A stretch of 64,000 bases of DNA from Chimonanthus salicifolius (Eukaryota; Streptophyta; Magnoliopsida; Laurales; Calycanthaceae): NCBI GenBank assembly GCA_013350335.1, contig CM023535.1:33698991-33762990 (forward strand). Direction: 5' to 3'. Below, piece after piece: positions 1-11,148 of the stretch. The notes beneath the pieces are model-generated. The model was not told the DNA's origin and ran no database searches. It saw only the letters and a program-made list of their open reading frames with translations. Every line of letters begins with the position of its first letter. The stretch's first letter is position 1. Made by a program: the position numbers and the translations under genes.

Positions 1-814
1 ACATCATACCGTACTGGTAAAACATAATACCCAAAGATAGTGCATGATAATTGAGATCTTAATCATGCTGATAAAACCAAAAACAGTACATGATAATAGA
101 GATCATAATCATGTTGTTTTAATGCCATGCCATGGGTGTCATATGCCAGTGATCTCTCACCCAACAACCATATCACAAATCACATTGTTAATCTTCTTAA
201 TGAACAAGCCACATCAAAGTATTCACTGTTATGCCTTCCCACATGTGCCTTATCGGTCCCACCGAATGGAGCGTGTACTCCTCTTATATTTCAAACATCA
301 TATATCTCTTCCCGTATGTCAATCGGAATCAGTGTGGATTCCTCCCAACGTTTGTTTATCGGAAACCCCGAATGGAGCGTGGACTCCTCCCTTATGTTCC
401 CTCCCATGCCATGCATGAGGAAATAAGTGCAATGATGCCATTTCATATCAAAGTACATAATAGCATTGAAATTCAAGTCTTAAAACATAATCATTTGATA
501 CCCAAAGTAAATCATCATATATGGAAATAAAACAGTATATGTATATAATCCATAATGTGTCAACAAGGTAGGAATCCTATCAAAGTCCAAGATGATATCC
601 TTGCTGTTTTTGTGAAGATATCGATCACCGACCACGTCAAAGCCGATCGTACACCCGTTTGTGAAATCCCATTACCTTAACGAATTCATCATACACATAT
701 ATTAATTTAATTACCCATTCAATTCCCATTATACTTTACTCATCCAAATAAACTTAAACAATCTGGAAAAATTATATTAAAAATTTCACTTTAAAATTCA
801 GTCGATCACCCATC

Positions 815-1335
815 CTCTGCACACCCTGCGGATCATAGAAACCCGTCCGCAAACAGCACCCTGTCCAGTCTATTACCCGTCCGCGGACGGTCGAAACCCG
901 TCCCGCAAACGATAAAAACCTGTCCGCGACAGCATAGTCCATCCACGCCCACAACACCTGGTCCTCCTCTGTTACCCGTCACCCGTTACCCGTGACCCGG
1001 TACCCGTGACCAGCTACCCGGTACCCGGTACCCATGACCCGGTACCCGCTACCCGGTACCTGTCGTCCACACCCGTCCCACGAAAGGTAGAAACCCGTCC
1101 TACAGACATGCAACCCGTCCGCAGACAACATCATATTCATGTCTGTTACCCATCTGCGGACGTTCGAAACCCGTCCCGTGGATGATAGAAACCTGTTCGC
1201 GAACGGTTAAAACCTATCCGCAGACAACATACAATCCATATCTGTTACCCGTCCGCGAACTGTCGAAACCCGTCCCGCGGAGGGTAGAAACCCGTCCACG
1301 GACGGTAGTACCCGTCCAGCAGGTAGTGTAACCCT
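815..1335. repeat. CpG-rich palindromic repeat array inside LTR X
   Basis: About 500 bp of irregular repeats of ACCCGTCCGCGGACGG and shortened forms (AAACCCGTCCGCAGAC, CCCGTCCCGCGG), with a central block of short ACCCGGTACCCGTGACC-type repeats around 975-1060. Many units contain the self-complementary cores CCGTCCGCGGACGG or GGTACC. Base composition is sharply GC-rich against AT-rich flanks. No open frame of note. The corresponding part of the element B LTR (20305-20625) holds a different palindromic repeat. Confidence 0.85.
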
Positions 1336-2033
1336 TGGTTGTTTGTTATCACCCTTATCCATTTTAAACATGAATTAAGTCCTTTATACATAAAATCAGT
1401 GGACATACTTTACCCAGTAACCAAAGTTAGAGTCCTTTTTCATAATCCATTCCTATCTTAAGCCATTAAACATAATCATCAATTAAATTTCTTGATTGTT
1501 GTTTTCCAAAACATATTCAATCTTCAAATGGATATCCACCTTCATGGCTTGCAACGGTTTAGCCAATCCTTTTAATCAAATCTGGAACTCATGAGTTTGG
1601 CCATACCGAGACCAAAACCACAGTTTCCCTTAATCTTAATCTAACACTATGAACATAGAACCTTACCTTTTTCCGGTCTCCTTCATTTCTTTTTAATCTA
1701 AACTTGCTCCTCAGTCCTTCTCCTTTCTTTCTTGTTTCCTCGTTGATTTCTCCAAGTGTAAAGCCGAAAATGTGAGAAAAAGAGAGATGAGAAGAGGAGG
1801 TGTAATTCTCTAGTTCAAGAGAGAGAGAGGATCGGCCAAGGAGTGTAGGTTGAGAGAGGGAGAGAGAGATGAAAATCTCTATGTTCCAAGGGATGCAATC
1901 GGTCAAGTGTAGTTGAGAGAGGGAGAGAGAGAGATGAAAATCTCTTTTGTTTCAAAGAGAGGGATCGGCCCAAGGGGTGAAGTGTACCCCTTAGTAAACC
2001 AGCCCTATTCCCTCCCAACCACCCTCCTTAATG

Positions 2034-2038
2034 TTTCC
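2034..2038. repeat. Target-site duplication of element A, left copy
   Basis: TTTCC immediately before the TGTAACACCCCG end of element A; the same five bases follow the other end at 15158-15162. Five-base duplications are the normal product of Ty3/Gypsy integrases. Confidence 0.95.
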
Positions 2039-2583
2039 TGTAACACCCCGCCCTTTTCACTCTAAATTTTCAGAGTTTATTTTTTTTTTATCAATAAGTG
2101 ATCGGGGCGGAATGTCACGACGCGAGTTAAGTTCGGATCTCTAAATCCGTCCCTTAACTGGCCAAGCCCATGTGCGTATGAACTAAGTCCATAAAACTGA
2201 TCCGCACATGGTATATATTTAACTAGCGGAATTAACTTAGTCTAGATCTAACTGAGGTTATAATAGAACCTATGATTAATCCAATTTCCATTTTTAGATA
2301 GCAAAGTACCTTATTTATTTTCCAAAATTATTATATAACCTTAGTCTACTATTCATTCCAAACCATTCAAATAAATCCAACCATAGCATCTACTTAACTA
2401 CTTATTACATGCCAACATCTAATTTAACAAATTACATTGTTCCAAATAAATCAACTAATAAGTCCATAAATAATCCATTCATAGTCCATTGCAATCATTC
2501 AAATCGCCCAAGTTTTCGTACTTGGTCCTCTTCTCCAACCACGTTCTTTCCTTTCCCTGCATCATCCACTAAAGATATAGATA

Positions 2584-2604
2584 GGGCGTTAGATCAACGC
2601 GCCC
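2584..2604. other. Conserved GGGCG/CGCCC hairpin of the LTR R-U5 region
   Basis: GGGCGTTAGATC then AACGCGCCC forms a stem-loop (arms GGGCGTT and AACGCGCCC, one unpaired base). The same hairpin is in the other LTR at 11694-11714 and, in the matching orientation, at 19597-19617, 25307-25327, 31578-31597, near 43395, 44589-44608, 49382, 53768 and 56397. It is always followed on the sense strand by a CTA...GATGAYGCAGG-like block. It is among the best conserved parts of these otherwise divergent LTRs. Function unknown. Confidence 0.8.
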
Positions 2605-2762
2605 AGTAGTGTTTCCGAATAGGGCTACCACATGGTTAGTCAAAAACATGCAAATAGGATAATAGTTATACATGTGTGACAAATTCTATAAAAATATGCT
2701 ATGTATGAAATAAGCATGTAATGAGTCCCACCCATCACCATTCAACATAGCCATTACTTGAC

Positions 2763-2908
2763 GGGATTCTCATCGCCAAGGTAACCCACAGTGGTCTTTC
2801 GGACGCCCCGACGGAGTGTGGCCTCCGGATTCCTCCTGATGGGACACTCATCATCAGGGTACCCCACAATGGTCTTTCGGACGCCCCGACGGAGTGTGGC
2901 CTCCGGTT
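2763..2908. repeat. Two-copy 78-bp tandem repeat in the element A LTR
   Basis: Two units containing GGTCTTTCGGACGCCCCGAC and GGAGTGTGGCCTCCGG start 78 bp apart (GGTCTTTC at 2793 and 2871). Each unit also carries a short palindrome of the CTTGACG...CGTCAAG kind. The counterpart in the 5' LTR is 11873-12018; related pairs sit at 19301-19445 and 25004-25150 on the other strand. Confidence 0.9.
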
Positions 2909-3194
2909 ACTTCCCCATCATCCCATGCTATGCGTGAGATGTCTATGCAAACATGCCATTTGTAAATATAACATTTGATACAAATAACTTAAACAAATAA
3001 CATAAAACAGCGAATAAGTTGTGTGGTTACAACAAGGTAGGAAACCTACAATATTTTTACTTTGTTCGACCCTTCCTTTGGACCGTCTTTCGATCACAAC
3101 TTTGTACACCGTTCTAGAAATCCGAATACCCTATATACATGGCAGCAAGTTAATCATTTGACCATATGATTCTAATTTGATTTAAATCCCAAAA

Positions 3195-4480
3195 ATCCAC
3201 TTTGTGGGGTTCGGCCATACCCCATGGCCGAACCTCACCCATTTAAACTTTGATAAATCTTTTATTTACTTAATACCCTCTAAGTATCCCAAACTTTTCA
3301 AATGACACTTGGTAGGGTTCGGCCATACTACATGGCCGAATCTTACCGCCTTAGGTTTTGGCTCATAAATCCATTCTTTTGATCATTTCATCTTTTCATC
3401 CTTATTTACAATAATGCCATTATGCTATCCTTAGCCTAATTTAGACAACAAAGTCCATTACATGACAATTGGTGGGGTTCGGCCACATAACATGGCCGAG
3501 CCTCACCCTAAAGATTTTAATCCTATTTTCCATCATCTTAATACCAAATCCATAATTGATGTGATTTCCATCTTTTTGAAAGCCAATCCAAACAACCAAA
3601 TACTTACATGGGGTTCGGCCAACCAAGGTGGCCGAACCCTATGTCCATGTTTTGGTCTTCTAAAACATGTGTTTGATGTTATTTAAACATACAAAATCAA
3701 TATAATATTGCTGCCATTATACCTCTTAAACACCATCTAAATCAGTTCATCTACTTGTCCCAAATGACCATATTAATTCATGAAATTCGGCAATCCAAAA
3801 TGGCCGATCCAAATGATCCATTTCATCAGTTTTGGACCACTGTTTTAAACCATATTAACTTCAGTCCTTTGTCATACAGATCCATGCTTTTAACCCTTTC
3901 CAAAGCATGTATTTGAATCTTAAATAATAACCCAAAACAGTCCACATATTTCATGGCTTATATGTTTCAAATACATCACAACCATACCTTTATTTGCATG
4001 GGGTTCGGCCCTCCATGGTGGCCGAACCCTATGTCCTTTGGTTTTGAGTCTCTTAATCATTCATCTATGTCCAAAATAACTTCCTTATTTATGTTTTTAC
4101 CTTTTTAAAATATACACTTAAAATCATCTAAATCAGTCCATGGGGTTCGGCCATACACATGGCCGAACCCTATGGTTCTCTTAATGGAAATCCACCCATA
4201 TTTATCTATGAAATTAATCAGTAAATTAACATAAGATAAATATGGTTTAGTCATGTCATATCCACTCCAAAACAGCAAGCTTAATTCCATATAAAAATCT
4301 TTTAAAATCCTCACTCCAAAATATGGATTTTTGACTTTCAAATACCATAGAATCCACCAAGTTTTTCCATGGGGTTCGGCCATCCAATGGGGCCGAACCC
4401 TGTGGTCCATATCTTATCATTTTAGACATCATAATTCTAGGTCCAAACCATTGATGGATCTGGCCATACAATGGCCAAAT
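3195..4480. repeat. Array of nine TTCGGCCAT/ATGGCCGAA palindromes in the element A LTR
   Basis: Short imperfect palindromes of form GGGTTCGGCC-AT-N(4-6)-AT-GGCCGAACCC occur near 3207, 3316, 3474, 3611, 3785 (weak), 4000, 4142, 4372 and 4456 (weak), about 75-230 bp apart with unrelated AT-rich sequence between. The 5' LTR copy of the array is 12305-13590. Several differences between the two LTRs fall in these palindromes (3500, 3622, 4389). The array lies in U3, upstream of the TATA box on the sense strand. Confidence 0.9.
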
Positions 4481-6047
4481 CTCATTTTCTTAACCAATCT
4501 ATTAAACAAGGGTTCAAAATGCACTTACTAATACCGCGTCTCCTTCGGTTCCTTTGACTCCTTCTTTGCCCCTTTATCTCCTTGACCTCTCCTTCTTTCT
4601 TACTGTTCTTTGGGCTGAGACTGATCTTGATGCAAGCTCCTTGAGATAATTCAGCCAGGTGACAAGGACTTAAGAGAGTGAGAGAGAGAGAAAGGGAACT
4701 TTGGTCTTGAATAAAATTGCTATCCTTGTTGCCAAAACCCTTTTGCTGATTTTTGTCTAGATGAAAGAATTACCCAAAACTAATTGAAAAATAAACAACC
4801 AGCTGCTGCTCTTGGTTTAGAAAGATAGAGGACGTCTATGAGTGATAGAGGGATAGAGAGATAGAGAGAGTAAAAATGAAAATCCTTTCCTTGACCAAAA
4901 ACAGCCCAAGGTTAATCCTTGTGTAACTCCCTCTCTACAATCAAGGTTCTTTATGTTACTTGGGGGTTTCATCTATGAAATGAAACACCCCAAGCAACCA
5001 ACGTCCCTTGTGGTTGGACTAGTGTAACCCCCCCTTTTCCTTAGATTCTCACATGGGAGTTTCATATTGAGATGTAACTCCCATGTGCTGCACCATTCTC
5101 CATTGTTTGCCTCTATGTTTTGGCCTATGTAACAGCCACCATTCCTATGTGTAACTCCACAAACAGCAGCTCCATTCAGCCCTCATCAACGTCCCATGTG
5201 GGAGTTCTATCATGGGAATAAAACTCCCCTCCTCCAAGTGTGAACACACTTTGTAACCCCCATTGGTTTAGTATCTAATTTGAATTTGGAATGCCATAGA
5301 ATGCCATAATCTATTGTGTGTAACTCCTCCAATAAGCTACCCATTTTATTCTCCAACCTTGGAGTTACATGCATGAACCATTAATCCATGCATTGGCTGT
5401 CTTTTGGAGACCCAAGCAAGGCATAAACCCTATACCATCTTCAATGTGCACAATGATTTGAAAACTCAATTCTCACCCATGTAACTCCATGTAACGTCAT
5501 TTCCATTCTTAACTTGGGTGGGAGTTACATGCACATAAGTTTCCCATGCAGCCAACGTTTTTAGTGTTTGAATTTGAATCAGCCTACAATCCTTCTATCT
5601 CTACATCTTACTCATTTAAAAATACCTATTCATTCAACTCATTTAATCAACTCACCCAACCTAACTCATTCATTTAATTTAACTTAACTAATAAATTCAA
5701 CTCAACTTAACCAACCATTCATTTCAACTCAACCAAACTCAAATAATTAATAGACTTAAATTAAATAAGCTTGAACTCAATCCATGGTTAATCATGCCAT
5801 TCACACGACCCATTGGGTCCCATCTAGCCATTTTGACCCATTTAACCAAATTTGACCCAAATATGCTTCTTGACCCGTTTAAATTTATCTTACCCATTTA
5901 TTTGTTTTGTAAACCAACTATCATCCTTTGGGTCTTGATTGAGCCATTGACCCATTTAAATTCAAATCAATTTTTATCACAATGGCAATTCCGTAAATAT
6001 GAATATTTTCATATAAACTGATAACTTTGAAATTCCAGGGTGTTACA

Positions 6048-6063
6048 ATACAATAATCTTTTT
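6048..6063 (-). other. Element A polypurine tract
   Basis: Directly inside the 3' LTR the minus strand reads AAAAAGATTATTGTAT before TGTAACACCC. The homologous position of element C is AAAAAGAGGGTTGTAT (36993-37008) and of D is AAAAGAGGATTGTAT. This is the plus-strand DNA primer site; the G-run is degraded relative to C. Confidence 0.8.
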
Positions 6064-6109
6064 ATAATTTTCGTCCCGAAAATCGAACGAAGTAGGATTT
6101 CAAAGTAAA

Positions 6110-6790
6110 TCATACAAACAATTCAGGGTGAGACATTCTCATCTCCGATTCCAATTCCCAAGTGGCCTCCTCAACACCATGTCGATCCCAAACCACCTTG
6201 ACGAACTGAATCGCTCGGTTACGCAACACCCTTTGCTCACTCTCCAATATTCCGACCGGCTTCTCGACATAAGTGACGTCGCTTTGCACATCTATATCTT
6301 GCACATTCAAAACATGAGACGGATCAGGGTTGTACTTCCTCAGCATCGACACATGGAATACATCATGTAGAGACGCCAATTGCGAAGGAAGTGCCAACTG
6401 ATAGGCTACATCTCCCATCCTTCTGATAATTGAAAACGGTCCCACATATCTTGGCGACAATTTTCCTTTCTTCCCAAATCTCATGTGCCCTTTTCGTGGC
6501 GAGACCTTCAAGAATACCATGTCTCCCACTTCAAATTCGAGAAACCTCCTCCTCTTATCAGCATAGCTCTTTTGCCGACTCTGTGCGGTCAACAAATGTT
6601 GACGTATCAACTGGATCTGTGCAGTAGTTTCTGCAACCAACTCAGGTCCTATCAGTGCAGGTTCACCGACCTCGGTCCAGCACACTGGTGACCTGCATGG
6701 TCTACCATACAAAGCTTCGAATGGTGCCATCTGGAGGCTTGCCTGGTAGCTATTGTTATAAGAAAATTCCACCAATGGCAAATGATCCTC
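6110..6790 (-). CDS. Element A gag-pol, C-terminal part: integrase GPY/F region and chromodomain-like tail
   Basis: This is the same reading frame as the upstream 6791-10741 segment, cut off from it by one TAG stop at 6791-6793 where relatives have TGG (residue W before EDHLPLVEF). About 226 residues follow. They contain the end of the integrase core (VEFSYNNSYQ, MAPFEALYGRPCRSP), the GPY/F module (PRYVGPFSIIRRMG) and a terminal segment with VVWDRHGVEEATWELESEMR that matches the chromodomain-type tail of Tekay/Del elements, thought to steer integration to heterochromatin. With the stop in place this part would be made only by readthrough, because no independent initiation signal is evident. 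The frame ends ELFV then TAA. It is very probably a recent single-base loss of function. Confidence 0.9.
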   Translation of the reverse strand, partial: EDHLPLVEFSYNNSYQASLQMAPFEALYGRPCRSPVCWTEVGEPALIGPELVAETTAQIQLIRQHLLTAQSRQKSYADKRRRFLEFEVGDMVFLKVSPRKGHMRFGKKGKLSPRYVGPFSIIRRMGDVAYQLALPSQLASLHDVFHVSMLRKYNPDPSHVLNVQDIDVQSDVTYVEKPVGILESEQRVLRNRAIQFVKVVWDRHGVEEATWELESEMRMSHPELFV

Positions 6791-9700
6791 CTATCCACCT
6801 TTGAAGTCTAGCATGCATGCCCTCAACATGTCCTCCAACGTTTGTATTGTTCTTTCCGATTGTCCATCGGTCTGTGGATGGAATGCTGTACTAATAAGTA
6901 GATCGGTTCCCATGGCCGACTGCATACTCTGCCATACCCTGCCGGTAAATCGGCCATCTCTATCAGACACTATAGTCTGTGGGATACCATGTAGTCTGAT
7001 GATGTCTTTGATATATCTCCGACCCAATGTCTCTGATGAATCCGTCATCTTAATAGGAATAAAATGCGCGGACTTGGTCAATCGGTCTACCACAACCCAT
7101 ATAGCGTCATTGCCCTTTGAGGACCTCGGCAACCCCGTCACAAAGTCCATGGAAATGTGCTCCCATTTCCATTCTGGCACTGCTAAGGGTTTGAGTAACC
7201 CTGGTGGCTTCTGATGTTCCGTCTTAACCTGCTGACAAGTTAAACAATGAGCCACGTAGTCTGTAACATCCTTCTTGAGTCCATGCCACCAATAATGTCT
7301 TTTTAAGTCATGATACATTTTTGTGCTACCCGGATGAATGGACAACTTGCTCTGATGTGCCTCTATCAATAATTCTTTTCTGCAGCTTCTTGGCACATAT
7401 ATTCTACCCCGGAACATAAGACCCTGTCCTGGTCGTAATTCCCAATCCGGTACAACCTCGCCATTAGACATTTTGGCCCATGTCTCTGCCATTTCCGGAT
7501 CTGTTCGTTGCTCCTGTTCAATCTTTGTAACCATGTTGGATCGTATGATCAAATTGTACATACTCCCATGGTTTGTGATGTATAGATTAAACTCACGAAT
7601 GGAATTCAACATCTCCCATTCAGTCCTGATCAAACATGCCACTGATGCATGAGACATGCGGCTGAGAGCATCCGCCACTTTGTTGGCCTTTCCCGGATGA
7701 TATCGAAGCGCAAATTCATAGTCCGCCAGATATTCCATCCATCTGCGCTGCCTCAGGTTGAGCTCTTTCTGATCAAATAAATACTTCAAGCTCTTGTGAT
7801 CTGAAAATACTTCAAACTTCTCCCCATATAGATAGTGTCTCCAGCTTTTGAGAGCAAAGACCACCGCAGCTAATTCCAAATCATGTGTGGGGTAGAGGCG
7901 TTCATGTATCTTTAGTTGTCTTGAACCATATGCCACCACCCGATTACGTTGCATGAGTGAACATCCCAGTCCCTCTCCTGATGCATCACATTGTACTTCA
8001 TAACCTTTGCCCCTTTCCGGCAAAACTAGAATAGGAGCAGTTGTAAGTCTCTCTTTCAGCTCCTCAAATCTCTGATTGCACAGCTCTGACCATTCATATT
8101 TGACTCCTTTCTGCGTGAGTCGAGTCAATGGGGATGCAATTTTGGAGAAGTCCATGATAAACTTCCTATAATATCCAGCCAAACCCAGAAAACTACGGAT
8201 TTCGGTGACATTCTTTGGTGCTTTCCACTCACTTACTGCTGCCACCTTAGCCGGATCAACGGCTATACCATCTGCTGTTATAACATGCCCTAAGAATTTG
8301 ACCTCAGGTAGCCAAAATTCGCATTTGCTTGCTTTGGCATACAGCTGGTTCTGTCTCAAGGTGTTCAATACTATTCGAAGATGCTCAGCATGATCCTCCT
8401 GACTCTTGGAATAGATCAGGATATCGTCAATGAACACTATAACAAACCGATCCAAATATGGACGAAATATTCTGTTCATTAAGTCCATGAACACAGCCGG
8501 TGCGTTGGTAAACCCAAATGGCATGACTACAAATTCAAATAGTCCATACCGTGTTCTGAAAGCTGTTTTCTCGATGTCTTCCTCTTTGACCCGGATTTGA
8601 TGATAACCGGACATCAGATCAATCTTGGAAAAATGACTGGATCCCCTCAACTGATCGAATAAATCATCGATCCTGGGTAGAGGATACTTGTTCCGGACAG
8701 TTAGCTGATTTAACTTCCGGTAGTCCACACACATTCTAAGTGAACCATCCTTCTTTTTCACGAACAACACTGGAGCTCCCCATGACGATGTGCTGTTCCG
8801 AATGCAACCCAGTCTGAGTAATTCATCAAGCTGCTTCTTCAACTCGGACATTTCTGCTGGTGCCATTCGATAATGGGGTAGAGACACTGGTGAGGTACCA
8901 GGATATAGCTTGATCTCAAAATTGAGCTCCCTCATAGGCGGTATACCAGGAAGTTCTTTTGGAAAAACATCAACAAATTCTTTCACAATTGCTGGAAGTT
9001 CAGTGACTGGTGCTTTGTTGATGACAATATTGTTCAACACCAAGTGATGCAACCCTTCCTGCAATCTGCTTTGCTTGTCGGCACGAACTATATACTGCTT
9101 TCCCTCGGGTGACCAAAATGTCACTCTTCGGCGATAACAATCAATATTGGCTTCATAACTAGCCAACCAGTCCATGCCAAATATAATATCGTACTCAGTC
9201 ATGTCGAGTACCAAATAATTGAACTCAAATCTGAGTCCAGCGAGTTCTGTATCTATGGCCGTGCATATGAGTCCCAAAGACGTGTCTCCGACAGGGGATA
9301 CTACTGTGAGTGTGGTGGACAGCTTTTGTACTAGTGTTCCAGTAGCAGTTATAAAGGATGCAGATATAAAAGAGTGCGATGCTCCAGAATCAAACAATGC
9401 ATAAGCATAAGAACTATTGACAACGGCCATACCTTGAATCACAGAATGATCCACATCCTCAGGAGGTTCCAGAGCAAATAATTGTCCAGATCCGGTAGGA
9501 GTAGGCGCCCGTCCCGCCTGATTATATGTCCTGCCTCCTCGGGAGTTAGCTGGCCTAGCTGGTGGACGGAAAGATCCTCTGGAATATGAGAGCCTATTGA
9601 GCTTTGGACAGTCTCTTTTGAAGTGACCCGGCTGGTTACAGTGGAAACAGTTGTTCACCCCTTTGAATGACTGGGTGACTGATGCAGATGGGGAGGGCTG

Positions 9701-10741
9701 GTTGGGACGAAAGCTCCCCGCGGACCCAGTAGATGGTGAGGGTCTACTGAAGTTCGGACGGAACCTCTTGTTGGGTTGAAACCCACCCCTCCCACTTGGA
9801 GCTCGACGATTGTCAAATCGTACTGTTGCATTCACCTCCTTTTCTGCTATTGTGGCCTTGCTGACCACCTCAGCCAATGTGGTGCACTTAAATATGGTCA
9901 CTTTGGCCCTGATGTTCGGCCGTAGACCCCTCTCAAACTTTCTTGCTTTACGAAGTTCTGTGTCCACCATATAGAATGCATAAATGGATAAACTGAGAAA
10001 TTCACGGTGATACTCTGCCACCGTCATAGAGCCCTGTACCAAGGACAGAAAAAGTTCCGTCTGTCGCTCCTTCTCCTCCTCCGGAAAGTAATGTTCCAGA
10101 AAGGTTGCTGAAAACTCATTCCATGTCATGGCCGTCCTCTCCCTAACTGGTATGAGTTCCCTCTGCTTCTCCACCACCTCCCACCATTTACCAGCATCTT
10201 CTATCAATTGTGAAGTAGCCAGTAAAATCCTGTCAGCATGACTCGAGATCTTAAGTAATTTTAAGATCTGAGTGATCTTCTTTAGCCAGTGCTCGGCTCC
10301 GACAGCCCCTTCCTTCCCTTTGAAGTAGGGAGGACGCTGTTGTTGAAATTCTCGTGCCATACTCCGGTCACTGGCATCCCTGGAACTTTCACTCCCATTC
10401 ATATGTTGCTGGAGTACTGAGGTTACCACTGCTTGGACTAATCCCTGAAGCTCAGGCGGCACATGTGGTATATGTACACCACTGTTTCCTTCTCCCTCTT
10501 TCTGTGATGCTTCCTCACTCCCCTTTTCTTCCCTCCATGAGTGCTGTGATTCTTCCGCATTGTGAGGCTTCTCATGAACAGATTGCTCCTCATCAGGTTG
10601 GGTTACCTCTTTCTCATGTATAGTTGGCTCCTTCTCATGCACAGATTTTTCGTGTTGTGATAACACTTTCTCATGTTGCGTGATTTGCAACACCTTTTCC
10701 TTCCCTTTCTGATTCTGAGGGATCTTTTTCTTTGGAGCCAT
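6791..10741 (-). CDS. Element A Gag-Pol polyprotein (Gag, protease, reverse transcriptase, RNase H, integrase core)
   Basis: A 1316-residue open frame starting at ATG 10741, 393 bp after the PBS. Domain order (residues): lysine/HEK-rich N-terminus 1-90; Gag core about 95-300 ([13 protein letters not shown] at 133-145); CCHC zinc knuckle C365-C368-H373-C378; aspartic protease with DSGA at 451-454; reverse transcriptase about 600-780 with FIDD at 770-773; RNase H with D919, E956, D981, D1024; integrase HHCC zinc finger about 1136-1169; catalytic triad D1199, D1260, E1296 (D-35-E spacing). Gag and Pol share one frame, as in Tekay/Del elements. It ends at a premature TAG, so the product has an intact catalytic core but lacks the integrase tail. 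All catalytic residues I checked are present. It acts in cytoplasmic virus-like particles and then in the nucleus. Confidence 0.96.
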   Translation of the reverse strand: MAPKKKIPQNQKGKEKVLQITQHEKVLSQHEKSVHEKEPTIHEKEVTQPDEEQSVHEKPHNAEESQHSWREEKGSEEASQKEGEGNSGVHIPHVPPELQGLVQAVVTSVLQQHMNGSESSRDASDRSMAREFQQQRPPYFKGKEGAVGAEHWLKKITQILKLLKISSHADRILLATSQLIEDAGKWWEVVEKQRELIPVRERTAMTWNEFSATFLEHYFPEEEKERQTELFLSLVQGSMTVAEYHREFLSLSIYAFYMVDTELRKARKFERGLRPNIRAKVTIFKCTTLAEVVSKATIAEKEVNATVRFDNRRAPSGRGGFQPNKRFRPNFSRPSPSTGSAGSFRPNQPSPSASVTQSFKGVNNCFHCNQPGHFKRDCPKLNRLSYSRGSFRPPARPANSRGGRTYNQAGRAPTPTGSGQLFALEPPEDVDHSVIQGMAVVNSSYAYALFDSGASHSFISASFITATGTLVQKLSTTLTVVSPVGDTSLGLICTAIDTELAGLRFEFNYLVLDMTEYDIIFGMDWLASYEANIDCYRRRVTFWSPEGKQYIVRADKQSRLQEGLHHLVLNNIVINKAPVTELPAIVKEFVDVFPKELPGIPPMRELNFEIKLYPGTSPVSLPHYRMAPAEMSELKKQLDELLRLGCIRNSTSSWGAPVLFVKKKDGSLRMCVDYRKLNQLTVRNKYPLPRIDDLFDQLRGSSHFSKIDLMSGYHQIRVKEEDIEKTAFRTRYGLFEFVVMPFGFTNAPAVFMDLMNRIFRPYLDRFVIVFIDDILIYSKSQEDHAEHLRIVLNTLRQNQLYAKASKCEFWLPEVKFLGHVITADGIAVDPAKVAAVSEWKAPKNVTEIRSFLGLAGYYRKFIMDFSKIASPLTRLTQKGVKYEWSELCNQRFEELKERLTTAPILVLPERGKGYEVQCDASGEGLGCSLMQRNRVVAYGSRQLKIHERLYPTHDLELAAVVFALKSWRHYLYGEKFEVFSDHKSLKYLFDQKELNLRQRRWMEYLADYEFALRYHPGKANKVADALSRMSHASVACLIRTEWEMLNSIREFNLYITNHGSMYNLIIRSNMVTKIEQEQRTDPEMAETWAKMSNGEVVPDWELRPGQGLMFRGRIYVPRSCRKELLIEAHQSKLSIHPGSTKMYHDLKRHYWWHGLKKDVTDYVAHCLTCQQVKTEHQKPPGLLKPLAVPEWKWEHISMDFVTGLPRSSKGNDAIWVVVDRLTKSAHFIPIKMTDSSETLGRRYIKDIIRLHGIPQTIVSDRDGRFTGRVWQSMQSAMGTDLLISTAFHPQTDGQSERTIQTLEDMLRACMLDFKGG

Positions 10742-11134
10742 TTCCCTAAGTCATAAAACATTATTGACTTAGTTTCCTCATATAGTTTGTATTTTTCACA
10801 ATTTTGGGGAGATTTCTAAATAAGCAAACTTGATTTTTTTCTATTTGTTTTTGAGGGGAGAGTCTCTAAATTCCCTATGTTTGTTTTTCTCAATTGGGGA
10901 GTATTGGGGAATGTATACCCTATTTTGCTACGTTTGATAGATGAATTATAATAATGTACTTTTGCTATCTTTCACTGTTGTTCTCAGATTGATTTGTTCA
11001 GTCTGAGTCCACGAAGTAAATTAATCCGGCCCCCAGTCAGCGGACTCCGAAGAGTCGGTCAGTTGGGATTCTTATCCGTCAGTGAGACATGAAACCGTCT
11101 TAATCTTACTTCGGAAGATTCAACTTCCCGTTTC
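10742..11134 (-). other. Element A untranslated leader
   Basis: About 390 bp between the PBS and the Gag start. It is AT-rich with repeated TTGGGGA/TTCCCCA motifs. Leaders of B (30563-30977) and C (32104-32495) align to it, including the block CCCAACTGAC...CAGTGAGACATG. This segment normally carries packaging and dimerisation signals; none can be pinpointed here. Confidence 0.75.
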
Positions 11135-11147
11135 GCTCTGATACCAA
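11135..11147 (-). other. Element A primer-binding site (initiator tRNA-Met type)
   Basis: The minus strand reads TTGGTATCAGAGC one base after the 5' LTR end (GGGTGTTACA then G). TGGTATCAGAGC is complementary to the 3' end of plant initiator tRNA-Met and is the usual PBS of plant chromoviruses. Confidence 0.95.
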
Positions 11148-11148
11148 C

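Larger units (their letters stand above)
1..2038 (-). repeat. LTR X, left part (minus-oriented chromovirus-type LTR, split by element A)
   Basis: Non-coding LTR sequence that resumes at 15163 after the element A insertion. Support: the order of landmarks (CCATGCCATGCATGAG, the cytosine-rich palindrome array, a GA-rich tract at about 1745-1950, then the CCAAGG-rich block) is the same as in the element B 3' LTR at 16100-16398 plus 20183-21734. Positions 1-115 match the reverse strand of LTR H around 56222-56345, including a short duplicated unit ending AATCATG. Its U5 end lies left of the window. Short open frames here (44-530, 1589-2018) are non-coding by composition. Family membership is inferred from alignment by eye. 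Confidence 0.75.
2039..6047 (-). repeat. Element A 3' LTR
   Basis: 4009 bp, starting TGTAACACCCCG and ending GGGTGTTACA on the plus strand (short terminal inverted repeat). Differs from the 5' LTR at about 2712, 3500, 3622, 3705, 3991, 4389 and 4413. Read on the minus strand it holds a U3 of about 2.9 kb, a TATA box at 3131-3137 and an R-U5 of about 1.1 kb. All open frames within it (for example 2409-2609, 3462-3686, 4105-4471, 5794-6021) recur in other LTR copies as incidental frames and are not genes. Confidence 0.97.

Noticed and set aside
3462..4531. Small frames translating GGGTTCGGCC palindromes (WGSANQGGRTL, FGHVYGRTPW)
   Set aside because: Repeated in all LTR copies in both orientations with frame changes; the palindrome explains the recurring peptides.
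6801..10623. Plus-strand open frames opposite the element A gag-pol (6801-7214, 8205-8393, 9219-9404, 10354-10623)
   Set aside because: Antisense shadows of the real minus-strand coding region; similar shadows occur opposite B and C.
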